The translations under genes and the position numbers were made by a program. This document shows positions 9,001 through 17,336 of a stretch of DNA of 64,000 bases, in pieces. This DNA comes from Actinomadura formosensis NBRC 14204 (lineage in GTDB: Bacteria; Actinomycetota; Actinomycetes; Streptosporangiales; Streptosporangiaceae), in NCBI RefSeq assembly GCF_001552155.1, contig NZ_BCQQ01000016.1, positions 1 through 64,000 of the forward strand, read 5' to 3'. Below the pieces are notes generated by a model. It saw only the letters and a program-made list of their open reading frames with translations, made no database searches and was not told where the DNA came from. Position 1 is the first letter of the stretch. The number at the start of each line of letters is the position of its first letter.

Positions 9001-11867
9001 CGGTCGGCCTCGTGGGCGAGCCAGGACGACAGGATCTCGTGGTAGAGGTCGGCGGGGCTGACCGCGCGGCGGGCCTGCGCGACCGCGTGCAGCCGGTCCT
9101 CGGGCAGGTCGGCGATGAACGAGAGCATCCGCGGGTTGGGCGTCAGCGCGAGCAGCTCCTCGATGCCCGCGAGCAGGCTCAGCCGGGCCTCGGCCGCGCC
9201 CTCGTCCCCGTACCGGTTCACCAGGTACGAGCGGACCTGCGGCGGCGTGAACTCCTCCAGGCCGAGGACGCGCCGGTGCGGCAGCACGCCGACCTTCTCG
9301 CCCAGCGCGGTCAGCACCTGTGCCTGCGACTTGAAGTGCTGGGTGCGGCTCGCCACCACGATCTTCGCCTTGTCCCGGGCGGCCTGCAGCAGCGTGTCGA
9401 GGTGGTCGGCGGCCCGGTCGTAGGTCATCCGCGTCACCAGCTCGTCGAACCCGTCGAAGAGCAGGACGATGCGTCCCTGGCGGAGCATGTAGTGGAACGC
9501 CTTGAGGTCGATCAGCTCCTCGCCGTGGTTGGCCAGGTGCGCGGCGACCAGGCCGTCCACCGAGTGCGCCTTGTCGAGGGCCCGCAGCTCGATGAGGATC
9601 GGGATGACGTGCGGCAGCTCCTCGGGGATGCGGCGGGCCAGCTCGCGCAGCGCGAACGTCTTGCCGCGCCCGAAGTCGCCGAGCAGCAGCAGGAACCGGC
9701 CGTGGTCGGCGGCCAGCAGCCGCAGCATCTCGGCGACGACGTCCTCGCGGGCGCCCCCGGCGGGCGCGTCGTCGCCGGCCGGGGTCCCGGAACGGAACCG
9801 GTCGAGCTCGCGGTACCGCTGCGGGACGTACAGGGACGGCGGATACAGCCCGTCGCCGGCCAGCCGCCGCGTCTGCGCCGTCACGTACTCCGACAGGTCG
9901 AGCAGCCCCTGGAACTCGGTGAGGCTGCGCACCCGGATGCCGCGCCGCAGCGCGTCGTCGCGCAGGGCACGAGGCGGTGCCGGCCCCAGGTACACGAGCT
10001 CGGACCCGTGGTCGGCCCCGTCGGCGTGCACGTGCCGGACGAACGCGTCCACGTCCGCCTCGGTCACCTGCCCGACGTGGGCGCCGATGCGGTACTGGCG
10101 GACGAACCCGTCCTCCAGGTGGGTCAGCAGCAGGTGCGGCGGGTCGGACCGGCCCTCCTCGCGCGCGGGCGGGACGATCCGGCGGATGGTCGCGCGCTCG
10201 AACCGCGTCTCGCACGCCTCCGTCAGCCGGTCGAGGAGCCGCGCCGTGGGATCGGGCACCGGATCGGCGGCGCCGTCGCCGGCCGGACCCAGTTCCGGGG
10301 CGGGCGGGGCGGGCGGGGTCTCGGCACGCGGCGGCGGGAACGTTCCCCGGACGTTCGGCCATGACCGTTCGAGCCGCTCCGGGCCGCGGCGGGCGGCGTC
10401 CTCGGGAATCCACCGTTCCAGGCCGTCCCGGCGCAGGACGACGATCTGGTGGCGGCCGGGGCCGAGCGCGGGGACGGCCGGGACGCCGCCGCCGAGCTGC
10501 GGAATCGCACCGAACTCCGATCCCGTCCCCTGGAAGAACAGGTTGACGTGGCCGCCGAGAAGCGTTTCCACCGTCTCGGGGTCGCGCAGCGCCCCGGGCT
10601 CACCGGAGATGGGCGTGTGCTCGATCGCCCCCAGGCGGAGCCAGCCCTCGTCTTCGAAATGGCGCAGCCGCTCGTTGAACCAGGCGGCCTGGGCCTGTCC
10701 GACACGTCCGTACCGGTCCTCCTCGCGGTGGGTCTGCGGCAGGGTCGAGTTGAGACCGGCCACCACGACCCGCAGGTCCGGGACGGGGAACAGCGTCCAC
10801 GGCTGCGCGCTGTCGAAGATCAGCGCGTCGATGCCCTGGTAGAACTCCTTGAACAGGCCCGCGTAATGCCGCCATTTCGGCCAGTACGGCGGCTGCGGCT
10901 CGATGTCGTCGGCCTCGCAGCCGGCGAAGTACGCCCGGCACGCGGCGCGGGTGACGTCGTGGGTGCCCGGCACGATGACGACGCGCTGCGCCTCCAGGCC
11001 GAGCAGCGCCCGCAGGCTCGTCAGGAACGACAGCGCCTCGGCGAACTCCTTGCGGCTCCCCGAGTGGGTGAGGTTGCCGGTGACGACCAGCAGGTCGGGC
11101 CGCGGCACGCCGGAGTCGGCCAGCCGCGTCACATCGCTCCAGATGCGGTCCTGCAGCTCGGTGGCGGTCGTCGGCTCGCCCGGTTCGGCCAGCGTCCGGC
11201 CGAACCGGGGCCCCGAGACGTGCAGGACGCTCAGCTCCTCGCGCGCCTCGTGCCCGGTGCCCGCGGCAGGGAACGCGGGCGCGGCCACGGGCGCCCGCCG
11301 GACGGGACGCTCCCCGACCGGCTCCTGCGGCCCGTCAGGCGGTTCCAGGCGGCCCGGCAGCACGTCACCGCCGCCCGGCGGCGAGAAGCCGCCGGGGAAG
11401 CCGGGGCCGTTGAGGGGCCGGGCGTGACCGGCGAGGGCCTCCCGGATGCGCCGCATCAGCAGCCCGCGCGCCTCGTCCGGATCGTCGATCCCCACCAGGT
11501 CCACATAGGTGATCGTGGACAGCAGCCCGTCGATCGGGCAGTCCTCGATCCGGACCGTCACGAGCTTGCGGGCCGGGTCGTCCGGATCGGCCCGCAGCGC
11601 CGCCATCCACTCCAGCCGCCCGTACCGGGAGCGCAGGTAGTTGCGCGACAGCACCGCCACCACGGCCTTGGCCTCCGACAGGCCCCGGTCCATGAAGTCG
11701 ATGAAGTTGGTCCCGGGCACGAAGTCCCACGCCTGCATCATCGTCCGGTGCCCGGCGGCCTCCAGCTGCCAGGCGATCCAGGACGCCCATCGCTCGTCCG
11801 CGGGCGAGTAGCTGACGAAGAAGTCGGTCGGACGCTCCTGCCTGGGGTGGCCGCCGGGGGGAGTCAT
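6036..11867 (-). CDS. TIR – degenerate metallophosphoesterase – NACHT – pentapeptide repeat – WD40 protein (NLR-like sensor)
   Basis: A 1,943-residue multidomain protein. Residues ~14–145 form a TIR domain ([13 protein letters not shown] with Glu86 in the usual catalytic position). Residues ~212–480 look like a calcineurin-type phosphoesterase, but most metal ligands are replaced (GxR at 219–221, GN at 264–265, GTHD at 301–304, GTGS at 447–450). A NACHT ATPase follows, with Walker A GDFGRGKT (730–737) and Walker [11 protein letters not shown] (801–810). Pentapeptide repeats cover ~1117–1200, 15 WD40 blades ~1256–1880, and the last ~55 residues match a tail I know from other actinobacterial WD40 proteins. 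By family, TIR domains often degrade NAD+, NACHT oligomerises on ATP and WD40 senses a ligand; an anti-phage or stress suicide role is inferred. The start ATG 11867 gives the TIR N-terminus; longer frames run into the divergent transporter. Confidence 0.92.
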   Translation of the reverse strand: MTPPGGHPRQERPTDFFVSYSPADERWASWIAWQLEAAGHRTMMQAWDFVPGTNFIDFMDRGLSEAKAVVAVLSRNYLRSRYGRLEWMAALRADPDDPARKLVTVRIEDCPIDGLLSTITYVDLVGIDDPDEARGLLMRRIREALAGHARPLNGPGFPGGFSPPGGGDVLPGRLEPPDGPQEPVGERPVRRAPVAAPAFPAAGTGHEAREELSVLHVSGPRFGRTLAEPGEPTTATELQDRIWSDVTRLADSGVPRPDLLVVTGNLTHSGSRKEFAEALSFLTSLRALLGLEAQRVVIVPGTHDVTRAACRAYFAGCEADDIEPQPPYWPKWRHYAGLFKEFYQGIDALIFDSAQPWTLFPVPDLRVVVAGLNSTLPQTHREEDRYGRVGQAQAAWFNERLRHFEDEGWLRLGAIEHTPISGEPGALRDPETVETLLGGHVNLFFQGTGSEFGAIPQLGGGVPAVPALGPGRHQIVVLRRDGLERWIPEDAARRGPERLERSWPNVRGTFPPPRAETPPAPPAPELGPAGDGAADPVPDPTARLLDRLTEACETRFERATIRRIVPPAREEGRSDPPHLLLTHLEDGFVRQYRIGAHVGQVTEADVDAFVRHVHADGADHGSELVYLGPAPPRALRDDALRRGIRVRSLTEFQGLLDLSEYVTAQTRRLAGDGLYPPSLYVPQRYRELDRFRSGTPAGDDAPAGGAREDVVAEMLRLLAADHGRFLLLLGDFGRGKTFALRELARRIPEELPHVIPILIELRALDKAHSVDGLVAAHLANHGEELIDLKAFHYMLRQGRIVLLFDGFDELVTRMTYDRAADHLDTLLQAARDKAKIVVASRTQHFKSQAQVLTALGEKVGVLPHRRVLGLEEFTPPQVRSYLVNRYGDEGAAEARLSLLAGIEELLALTPNPRMLSFIADLPEDRLHAVAQARRAVSPADLYHEILSSWLAHEADRVGGAGGPSGLKAEDMWRAVGTLALRLWEGNEQFLRLAELADVADTLTGLAGGRMSPHQVTHAVGAGSLLVRTDEGLFGFIHTSVMEWLVARHIADEFAGGAAPAALGHRTLTQLTVDFLCDLADTRACQDWAAGVLADPDADDIARANAIRITTRLRTPARTDLRGARLQGEDLSYRDLQEVDLTGADLTDAQLVGANLSRAVLRDASLAGARLDEARLTGADLRGADLSRARLARADLRDVAVDGSRWTRAALVDAALPARIAAAPELREAAIAPGHPIDIQLAPPAVGVPYGFHFQTSRLPQPLVYSPGGSVLAVGSEDGGVLVCDAVSGTPLRTLQGHTDRTYAVAFDAEGNLLASGSADGTVRIWDLATGHCAHILTVHPEGVWPVVTGGLSPSGAGLLAAGAADGTVRVWDIASGALLHELPGHTAPVYTAVFDSAGSLMVTGDAGGTLRVWDLATGALRRELTGHRGAVFRAVFHPDGSVLAAGDEAGVVRLWDIRTGEIRRELLGHTGRVYAIAFHPGGNLLVTGDTDGSVRIWADGRQRSVLPGHEGAIYQAAFSPDGGRLATSDSAGSVRLWDPGTGRQRLELAGHRGAVWPFAFRPDGTQLATSSNDGTARLWDAETGRCRVVLRGHGRRVTGVAFSPDGGMLASSGNDGLVRLWEPRTGRMIRELRGVADNLTSAAFNTRHTQLATATNDGGVHLWQAGTGTFERELNVETDHVWAQAFAPGGDLLATANDDDSVRIWYWTTGREIVELADHRGRVRSIDFHRNGDLLATGCDDGLVRLWHPRTGALAAVLRGHTDRVYQVAFSPSGEILASASNDGTVRIWDPATGDVLHILTAHTGRLWTAAFHPSGTMLASAGDDLVVRLWDPSDGRLLHTLPGHTRRVWSAAFNPDGDLLATAGDDGAVILWDVAGRAAPTRRATLLGLPEGWAALAPDGRYKSEGNATAEFWYAVGMCRFEPGELDPYLPEVHRLPLDAPF

Positions 11868-11873
11868 GCCGCC

Positions 11874-11879
11874 AGTATC
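11874..11879 (-). promoter_or_regulatory. Possible −10 box (GATACT) for the TIR–NACHT gene
   Basis: On the minus strand GATACT lies 6 bases before the ATG at 11867, the leaderless spacing used elsewhere in this window. There is no clear ribosome binding site, which supports a leaderless start. The 87-base divergent gap to the transporter gene is otherwise GC-rich and without a recognised operator. Confidence 0.35.
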
Positions 11880-11954
11880 GCGCGGCGGCGTGCGGAAAGC
11901 AGCGATCCGCGCCGCCCGAAGACCGGGCCGTCCGGGCGGGCGGGCTGTGGGATC

Positions 11955-13187
11955 ATGACGGCCGTGCCGCCCCCGATGAAGACCCTGCGCCGAGCCGCCG
12001 GCGCCCTGGGCGTGCTCGACTGGATCCGCATCGGGGTGCTCGCGCTGGGGCTCGTGTTCGTCGCCACGGGCCTGCTGCCCGCCGACACGGCCCGGTCCAG
12101 CATCGGGCGGATCGCGCCCCTGCTGCTCTTCCTGTTCAGCGTCATCGTCCTGGCGGAACTCACCAAAGAGGCCGGGGTCTTCGACGCGATCGCGGAGCGG
12201 ATGGCGCGGGCCGGACGCGGGAACTACGTCGCGCTCTTTCTGCTGTGCGTGGTGTTCGCGTCGCTCACCACCATCTTCCTCAACCTCGACACGACCGCCG
12301 TGCTGTTGACGCCGGTCATGCTGGCGCTGGCGGCGCGCGCGCGGATCGTCACCCTGCCGCTGGCCATGACGACGGTGTGGCTGGCCAACACCGCGAGCCT
12401 TCTGCTCCCGTTGTCCAATCTGACCAACCTCCTCGCCGCCGACCAGGTGGCTCTGCAGACCCGTGCTTTCGCGGCCCGCATGTGGATGCCGCAATTGGCC
12501 GCCCTGGCCGTCACCATGGCGCTGCTGTGGGTGTTCTATTGGCGGCGGCCCATGCGCGGTGAGGACGCCTATGACCCGCCCGACCTCGCGCCCGTGCGCG
12601 ACCGGGTGCTGTTCTCCGCCACGGGGATCGCGTGCCTGCTGTTCATCGGGGCGATCCTGGCGGGCGTGCACACCGGGATCCAGCTCGGCATCGCCGCGGC
12701 CGTCGCCGCCGTCGTGGCCGTCGCCGCCTTCGCCGTGCGCGACCGTTCGGCGCTGCGCCCCGTCCTCATCCCGTGGCAGCTCATGGTGTTCGTCACCGGG
12801 CTGTTCCTGGTCGTTCCCACGCTCGAACGGTTCGGGCTGGACGATGTCATGCGCGCCCTCGTCGGCCACGACGGCGACGCGGCGGGGGCGCTCCGGGCGG
12901 CGTTCTCCGGGGCGGGCCTGTCGAACGTCCTCAACAACCTTCCCGCCTATGTGGCGGGAGAGTCGGCCGTACCGGCCTCCAACAAGGACCAGCTCCTCTC
13001 CCTGCTCATCGGGACCAACGTGGGGCCGGTCATCACGCCGTGGGGCTCGCTCGCCACGCTGCTGTGGTTCGAATGGTGCCGGCGGTGGGACGTCCGCGTC
13101 CCGATCCGCAAGTTCGTGCTCACCGGGACCGTCCTGGCGGTGCTGGGCTGCGCAGCCGCCGTCGGTGTTCTTCCGCTGACCCGGTAG
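11955..13187 (+). CDS. ArsB/NhaD-type (CitMHS-fold) membrane transporter
   Basis: A 410-residue integral membrane protein with about ten to eleven hydrophobic segments. It has the two signature regions of the ion-transporter superfamily: NLDTTAVLLTPVM in the first half and GLSNVLNNLPAY in the second, both typical of ArsB/NhaD/SLC13 carriers. The ion cannot be told from sequence; arsenite, Na+/H+ or a carboxylate are all possible. No arsenic genes are nearby. The ATG 11955 was taken as start; ATG 11976 is an alternative. It is transcribed away from the TIR–NACHT gene and converges on the inositol-monophosphatase-like gene. Confidence 0.8.
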   Translation: MTAVPPPMKTLRRAAGALGVLDWIRIGVLALGLVFVATGLLPADTARSSIGRIAPLLLFLFSVIVLAELTKEAGVFDAIAERMARAGRGNYVALFLLCVVFASLTTIFLNLDTTAVLLTPVMLALAARARIVTLPLAMTTVWLANTASLLLPLSNLTNLLAADQVALQTRAFAARMWMPQLAALAVTMALLWVFYWRRPMRGEDAYDPPDLAPVRDRVLFSATGIACLLFIGAILAGVHTGIQLGIAAAVAAVVAVAAFAVRDRSALRPVLIPWQLMVFVTGLFLVVPTLERFGLDDVMRALVGHDGDAAGALRAAFSGAGLSNVLNNLPAYVAGESAVPASNKDQLLSLLIGTNVGPVITPWGSLATLLWFEWCRRWDVRVPIRKFVLTGTVLAVLGCAAAVGVLPLTR

Positions 13188-13216
13188 GCGCCCCGCAAGG
13201 CGGCTTGCAGGACGGC

Positions 13217-14119
13217 TCACAGGGCGACGTGGAAGCGGCCGTCAGGGCGGGCTATCCGCGTCGTGGTCTCCAGGAGGCGGCCGAGGAGGTCGGGACGCGC
13301 GGCCACGAACCCCAGCTCGGACGCCGGGCGGTCGATGCCCATCTCGTACGGGCCGCCGTCCAGGCGGCGTAGTTCCGCGCCCGCCTCGGCGGCGACCAGC
13401 GCCCCGGCCGGCAGATCCACGATCTCGGGCAGATAGCCGACGATCCCGTCGATGTCACCGCGCGCCAGCATCGTCCACGCCACCAGCGGCGCCCACAGTT
13501 GGAGCATGCGGGCGCACTGCTTCTCCAAGGATGTGCGAAAGGCGAACGCGACGGGATCGTCCGACTTGACCTGGTGCCCCTGCGTCCATGCCAGCACGGG
13601 GTTCTCAGCCCGGCCGGGCCGCGGACGGTCAGGCAGCCTCAGCGGTGCCCCGTCCGGCCCCAGGGCGCCCTTCCCGCGCATCGCCGACCACGTCCGTCCC
13701 GACACCGGGTCGTGGACGACGCCCAAGACCGGCCGGGTGTGCGCGCACAGCGCCAGCCCCACCGCGTAGACCGGCATGCCGATCGCCACGTTGTTGGTGC
13801 CGTCCAGCGGATCGACGAGCCACACCAGCTCCTCGCCTCCGCCGGTGTCCTCGCCGGGCGCGCCGTCGAGGACACCGGACTCCTCCGCGATGATGCGATG
13901 CCCCGGATACGCGGCCCGCAGCCGCCCGACGATCAGTTCCTCGGCGGCCGTGTCCAGCGCCGTCACCACGTCCCCGCCCGCGCCCTTCGGGCGGACCTCC
14001 AGGGGACCGCCCATGCCCGCGCTCAGCAGGGCGCCCGCCGCCTCGGCGGCGTCCACCGCCACGCCGCGGGCCTGGCAGAGATCGACCGGAAGGGCCGCTG
14101 ACGGGGTCGTGGGTTTCAT
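13217..14119 (-). CDS. Inositol monophosphatase family protein
   Basis: A 300-residue Mg2+-dependent phosphatase of the IMPase/FBPase/CysQ superfamily. The metal-binding motifs EESG and DPLDGTNN are intact, and a second aspartate motif (VDLPAGALVAAEAG) lies near the C-terminus. Possible substrates include inositol phosphates, histidinol phosphate or 3'-phosphoadenosine nucleotides; sequence alone does not decide. ATG 14119 is preceded by GGAGAGG on the minus strand. It follows the cupin-like gene by 32 bases and is probably its operon partner. Confidence 0.85.
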   Translation of the reverse strand: MKPTTPSAALPVDLCQARGVAVDAAEAAGALLSAGMGGPLEVRPKGAGGDVVTALDTAAEELIVGRLRAAYPGHRIIAEESGVLDGAPGEDTGGGEELVWLVDPLDGTNNVAIGMPVYAVGLALCAHTRPVLGVVHDPVSGRTWSAMRGKGALGPDGAPLRLPDRPRPGRAENPVLAWTQGHQVKSDDPVAFAFRTSLEKQCARMLQLWAPLVAWTMLARGDIDGIVGYLPEIVDLPAGALVAAEAGAELRRLDGGPYEMGIDRPASELGFVAARPDLLGRLLETTTRIARPDGRFHVAL

Positions 14120-14151
14120 CGGGGCCTCTCCAGTCGGGTTCCGGCGGCGGC

Positions 14152-14847
14152 CTACCGGCGCGCCGAGCATTGGGCGGCGGCGATCCTGCGCACGGAACGA
14201 CGCAGGGCGCGCACCGTGTCGGCGAAGTCGGAACGAGAACGACGCACGCTATGCGTGGGCGTGCCCAGAGGGCCGAGGGACAGGTCGCCGCCACCCGGTA
14301 TTTGGCGGCCCAAGGCGATCGTGGCCGCGTCCATGCCGTCCTCTATCAGCGTGCTATGGAACACGCCCGCCGGGAGGGTGTACGACTCCCCGGTCCGGTG
14401 CGCGGTGGAACGCCTCGGAGAGCAGCGGACGGCGCGCCCCGTCGCTCTCAGCTCGTCCACGTCCCCCTCGCTGACGACCTCGAACACCTGCCGCGCCGCC
14501 CCTCCGGCGGCCTCCCCGGCGGCCTCCTGGACGTCCATCCGCACGTTCCGCACCGTCCCGTACAGGACGAAGCTGAGCAGATCCCAGCTGTGGCAGTGGA
14601 CCGCGGACGTGGTGGACGGCGCCGGACGCACCTCCGGCGTCCAGAGGTGCAGGCACACGCCGAGACCACCGCTGCGCTCCACCGGGAGGCACAGGAAGCC
14701 CAGCGGGTGCCGCACCGCCGGGACCGGCGGCCCGCCGTCCGCCGCGATGCCGTCCAGGATGCCGCGGAGGACGCCCCTCGCCCACGCCGGCAGCGTCCGC
14801 GCCGCCGTCCCGGCGCGGATCTCCCCGCGGATCTCCTCGTACTTCAC
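14152..14847 (-). CDS. Cupin-like protein of unknown function
   Basis: This 231-residue protein has a VHCHSWDLLSFVLYG segment and, ~70 residues later, LPAGVFHST. The two His clusters, separated by β-rich sequence, look like the two metal-binding halves of a cupin, similar in layout to cysteine dioxygenase-type enzymes. I do not recognise a named family, and the cupin call rests on these motifs only. The C-terminus is Arg/Ser-rich. It lies between the two-TM protein and the phosphatase with 31–32-base gaps, so the three are probably one operon. Confidence 0.6.
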   Translation of the reverse strand: MKYEEIRGEIRAGTAARTLPAWARGVLRGILDGIAADGGPPVPAVRHPLGFLCLPVERSGGLGVCLHLWTPEVRPAPSTTSAVHCHSWDLLSFVLYGTVRNVRMDVQEAAGEAAGGAARQVFEVVSEGDVDELRATGRAVRCSPRRSTAHRTGESYTLPAGVFHSTLIEDGMDAATIALGRQIPGGGDLSLGPLGTPTHSVRRSRSDFADTVRALRRSVRRIAAAQCSARR

Positions 14848-14878
14848 CCCGGCGGCCTCGCCCCTCCGCGCTCCCGGC

Positions 14879-15892
14879 TCACTCGTACGGGTCCTTCGCC
14901 CGCAGCGCCTTACGGATGATCTCGATGACGTCCCGGTCGGTGTAGTCCCGCGCGAGGCCGATGCCGAGCACCTCGAACAGCTTGCGGACCTCCTCGACGG
15001 TCGGCTCGTCGTCCAGCGGCGCCAGCCTGGCCTGCTCGACCGGGACGCGGCGCGCCTGGTCCAGGCTGGTCTGCAGCTCCGCGCTCACCCAGCTGTAGTA
15101 GAACTTGGCGCTGTCGACGACCAGCGCCTCCCCGCGCGGATCGTCGCGGGTCACCACCACCCGCGACGCCGCCAGGTCGTAGCGCAGCGTCGTCATCGTC
15201 CGCGCCAGGCCGATGTCGATGTCGAGCATGGCGAACCGCTGCTTGTGCCAGCACGCCGCCAGGATCGTCGCGTACGCCTCCTTGCGGGTGCGCTCCAGCG
15301 TCCACGGCTCACCGGTCGCGTCCGGGCCGTCCGACACCGAACGGCGGTGGCGCGCGTACGCCTCGCACACCTCCACATCGGTGGGGTCGAGGATCTCCAG
15401 GCGGAACAGCAGCGTGCGCCGCTCCCTGCGGGCCGCCGCCACGCACTCCGGCAGCGTGCGCGCGCGTATGTACGTCCCCGTCCCGCCCTTGAAGAACCAC
15501 CGGTCGGTGTCGCGGCGGGCCTCTTCCAGGACCTGCGCCACCTGCGCCCCGCTGATGACACGGACGACCGTGGTCTCGTCCAGCGTGTGCTTGGTGTCGG
15601 CCAGGACGTTCTCGAACCCCTCGATGTGGGCCAGCCTGCCGCTCAGGTCGTCGAGCGTCGCCGAGGACGCCCGGAGCGTGTCGCGGACCTCCGCCTCGAC
15701 CGGGATGCGGCGCCCGCGGTCCCGCAGCACCGACGTCGCCAGCAGGCCGATCACCGCGAGGATCCCGCTGTTGGTGATGTCGGCCTCGTGCGGCAGGTTC
15801 ACCCCGAGACCCAGCACCGCCACGACGATCGCCAGCACCAGCGCGATCACTGCGTCGGCGTTCTTCCCGAACCAGTTGGCGAAGCGGGTCAT
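14879..15892 (-). CDS. Two-TM membrane protein with soluble C-terminal domain, function unknown
   Basis: A 337-residue protein with two N-terminal membrane segments (about residues 14–32 and 40–56), a short coiled-coil-like stretch, then a ~220-residue soluble α/β region containing DRWFFKGGTGTYIRAR and a LLFRLEILDPT strand. The layout of a two-helix membrane unit joined to a ligand-binding-like domain resembles effectors in nucleotide-signal systems, but I cannot assign a family. It heads the probable operon with the cupin-like and IMPase-like genes. The ATG is at 15892; 204 bases separate it from the divergent histidine kinase. Confidence 0.6.
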   Translation of the reverse strand: MTRFANWFGKNADAVIALVLAIVVAVLGLGVNLPHEADITNSGILAVIGLLATSVLRDRGRRIPVEAEVRDTLRASSATLDDLSGRLAHIEGFENVLADTKHTLDETTVVRVISGAQVAQVLEEARRDTDRWFFKGGTGTYIRARTLPECVAAARRERRTLLFRLEILDPTDVEVCEAYARHRRSVSDGPDATGEPWTLERTRKEAYATILAACWHKQRFAMLDIDIGLARTMTTLRYDLAASRVVVTRDDPRGEALVVDSAKFYYSWVSAELQTSLDQARRVPVEQARLAPLDDEPTVEEVRKLFEVLGIGLARDYTDRDVIEIIRKALRAKDPYE

Positions 15893-16084
15893 CTTCTGCG
15901 GTCATCCCGTCCTAGTCGGCGCCGCGGGCGTCCAGGGGGGCCAAGGGACCCGGAGGACCCACGGGATCCGCCTCGGACGGCACGGTCGGCGCCGTCATCG
16001 TAACCACAGCGCATGGACCGCGGAAAAGCCCCGCGGGTGAGGGCTTTGGTCCCTTGCGCGACCGGGTTCGGCCCCCATGCGCTA

Positions 16085-16090
16085 TAGGCT
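16085..16090 (+). promoter_or_regulatory. TAGGCT −10 box for the histidine kinase gene
   Basis: TAGGCT ends 6 bases before ATG 16097. No ribosome binding site is visible between them, so a leaderless transcript is likely. A −35 element is not clear. Confidence 0.4.
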
Positions 16091-16096
16091 CATCGC

Positions 16097-17248
16097 ATGT
16101 ACGTGCGGGGCTGGTGGACGGGGGCATGGCCCACCCGGCGTTCGCGCGCGCTCGACGTCTTCCTGGCGGTGTCCCTGGCCGCCGGCGACGGCGTGTTCCT
16201 GTGGTTCGCCGACCAGAAGTTCTGGCTGCCGCCGCCCGTCGTGTCGGCGTGCAGCGTCGTCCTCGGCCTGGCGCTCGTCGTGCGGCGCTCCCACCCCGTG
16301 GGGCTCGCCCTGTTCCTGCTCGTGTTCGGGACGATCACCGGCGCGGGCGTGTTCGCCGTCCTGGTCGTGCTGTACTCGCTCGCCGCCTACACCGCGTCCC
16401 GCTGGACGGTCCTGACGATCGCCGCCGTCACCTACATCGCCGCGCTGGCCTTCCCGTCCCCGACGGCGACGGCGGACAACTTCGCCGTGCAGGCCATCTT
16501 CGGCATCGCGTTCATCGCGGTTCCCGTCCTGCTGGGCCTCTACATGGGGGCGCGCAAGCAGCTCCTCGCCTCGCTCCAGGAACGCGCGGCGAGGCTCGAA
16601 CGTGAACAGCACCTCCTCGCAGAGCGCGCGCGGGGCGAGGAACGCACCCGCATCGCGCGGGAGATGCACGACGTGGTCGCCAACCGGATCAGCGTCATGG
16701 TCGTGCACGCGGGCGCGCTCAAGGCGATCGCCGCCCGCGACCCCGAGCGGGCCGCCGAGACCGCCACCATCATCGGGGACATGGGGCGGCAGGCCCTGGA
16801 GGAGCTCCGCCACGTCATCGGGGTCCTGCGCCAGGGCGAGGAGGCCCTTCCCCAGGAGGCGGTGACACTCGCCCACGTCCGCGAGCTCGTCGGCCAGTCC
16901 GGCGCCGCCGGCCTCCGCGTCGACCTGGCGGTCCGCGGCGAGGAGCGCCCGATGCCGATCGCCGTGGGACGGACGGTGTACCGCCTCGTCCAGGAGGCCC
17001 TCACCAACGTCCACAAGCACGCCGGGGCCGCCGACACCCGCGTCGGCCTCGGCCTGCTGCCCGAGGCGATCGAAGTGGAGATCGTCAACGACCCGCCCAC
17101 CGCACGGCCCGAGCACCGGCTGCCGAGCGGCGGGAACGGCCTGGTCGGGCTGCGCGAGCGCGTCACCGCCCTCGGCGGCAGCTTCGAGGCCGGGCCCCGC
17201 GGAGGCGGCTACGCCGTCCGGGCGAGGCTGCCGCTGCCCGCGTCCTGA
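16097..17248 (+). CDS. Orphan NarL/DesK-type sensor histidine kinase
   Basis: The protein has 383 residues. Residues ~18–150 contain four or five membrane segments with little extracellular sequence. A HisKA_3 dimerisation helix follows with phospho-acceptor His191 in REMHDVVANRIS, then an HATPase domain (~285–380) with an N-box (VQEALTNVHKHA) and G-box (GNGLVGLRERV). Kinases of this family normally act with a LuxR/NarL-type response regulator, but none lies next to it; uvrB follows directly. The signal is unknown; loop-poor membrane domains often sense envelope stress or membrane fluidity. Confidence 0.88.
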   Translation: MYVRGWWTGAWPTRRSRALDVFLAVSLAAGDGVFLWFADQKFWLPPPVVSACSVVLGLALVVRRSHPVGLALFLLVFGTITGAGVFAVLVVLYSLAAYTASRWTVLTIAAVTYIAALAFPSPTATADNFAVQAIFGIAFIAVPVLLGLYMGARKQLLASLQERAARLEREQHLLAERARGEERTRIAREMHDVVANRISVMVVHAGALKAIAARDPERAAETATIIGDMGRQALEELRHVIGVLRQGEEALPQEAVTLAHVRELVGQSGAAGLRVDLAVRGEERPMPIAVGRTVYRLVQEALTNVHKHAGAADTRVGLGLLPEAIEVEIVNDPPTARPEHRLPSGGNGLVGLRERVTALGGSFEAGPRGGGYAVRARLPLPAS

Positions 17249-17336
17249 CGGCGCGGACGCGGAATGTCGGGGCCCCTGAATACAGTGGTGGAAAGCAGGG
17301 GAGTACGCCGGACCAGGCCGGACCAGGGGAGTGCCG

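Noticed and set aside
6063..10364. A 1,433-codon open frame on the plus strand
   Set aside because: It is antisense to the TIR–NACHT–WD40 gene. High third-position GC keeps the opposite frame open; the translation has no domain and biased Gly/Ala/Val/Pro content.
11955..13187. Arsenic resistance (arsB) assignment
   Set aside because: No arsR, arsC or arsM genes are nearby, and the fold is shared with Na+/H+ and carboxylate carriers.
13195..13208. Terminator between the transporter and the IMPase-like gene
   Set aside because: Only a 5-bp stem (GCAAG/CTTGC) is present, too weak to call.
11868..13220. A 451-codon upstream extension of the TIR–NACHT frame
   Set aside because: It is antisense to the ArsB/NhaD-type transporter, whose membrane segments and signature motifs are clear; the TIR domain starts at ATG 11867.
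17249..17336. LexA (SOS) box before uvrB
   Set aside because: No GAAC-N4-GTTC sequence is found in the gap, so SOS control cannot be claimed.
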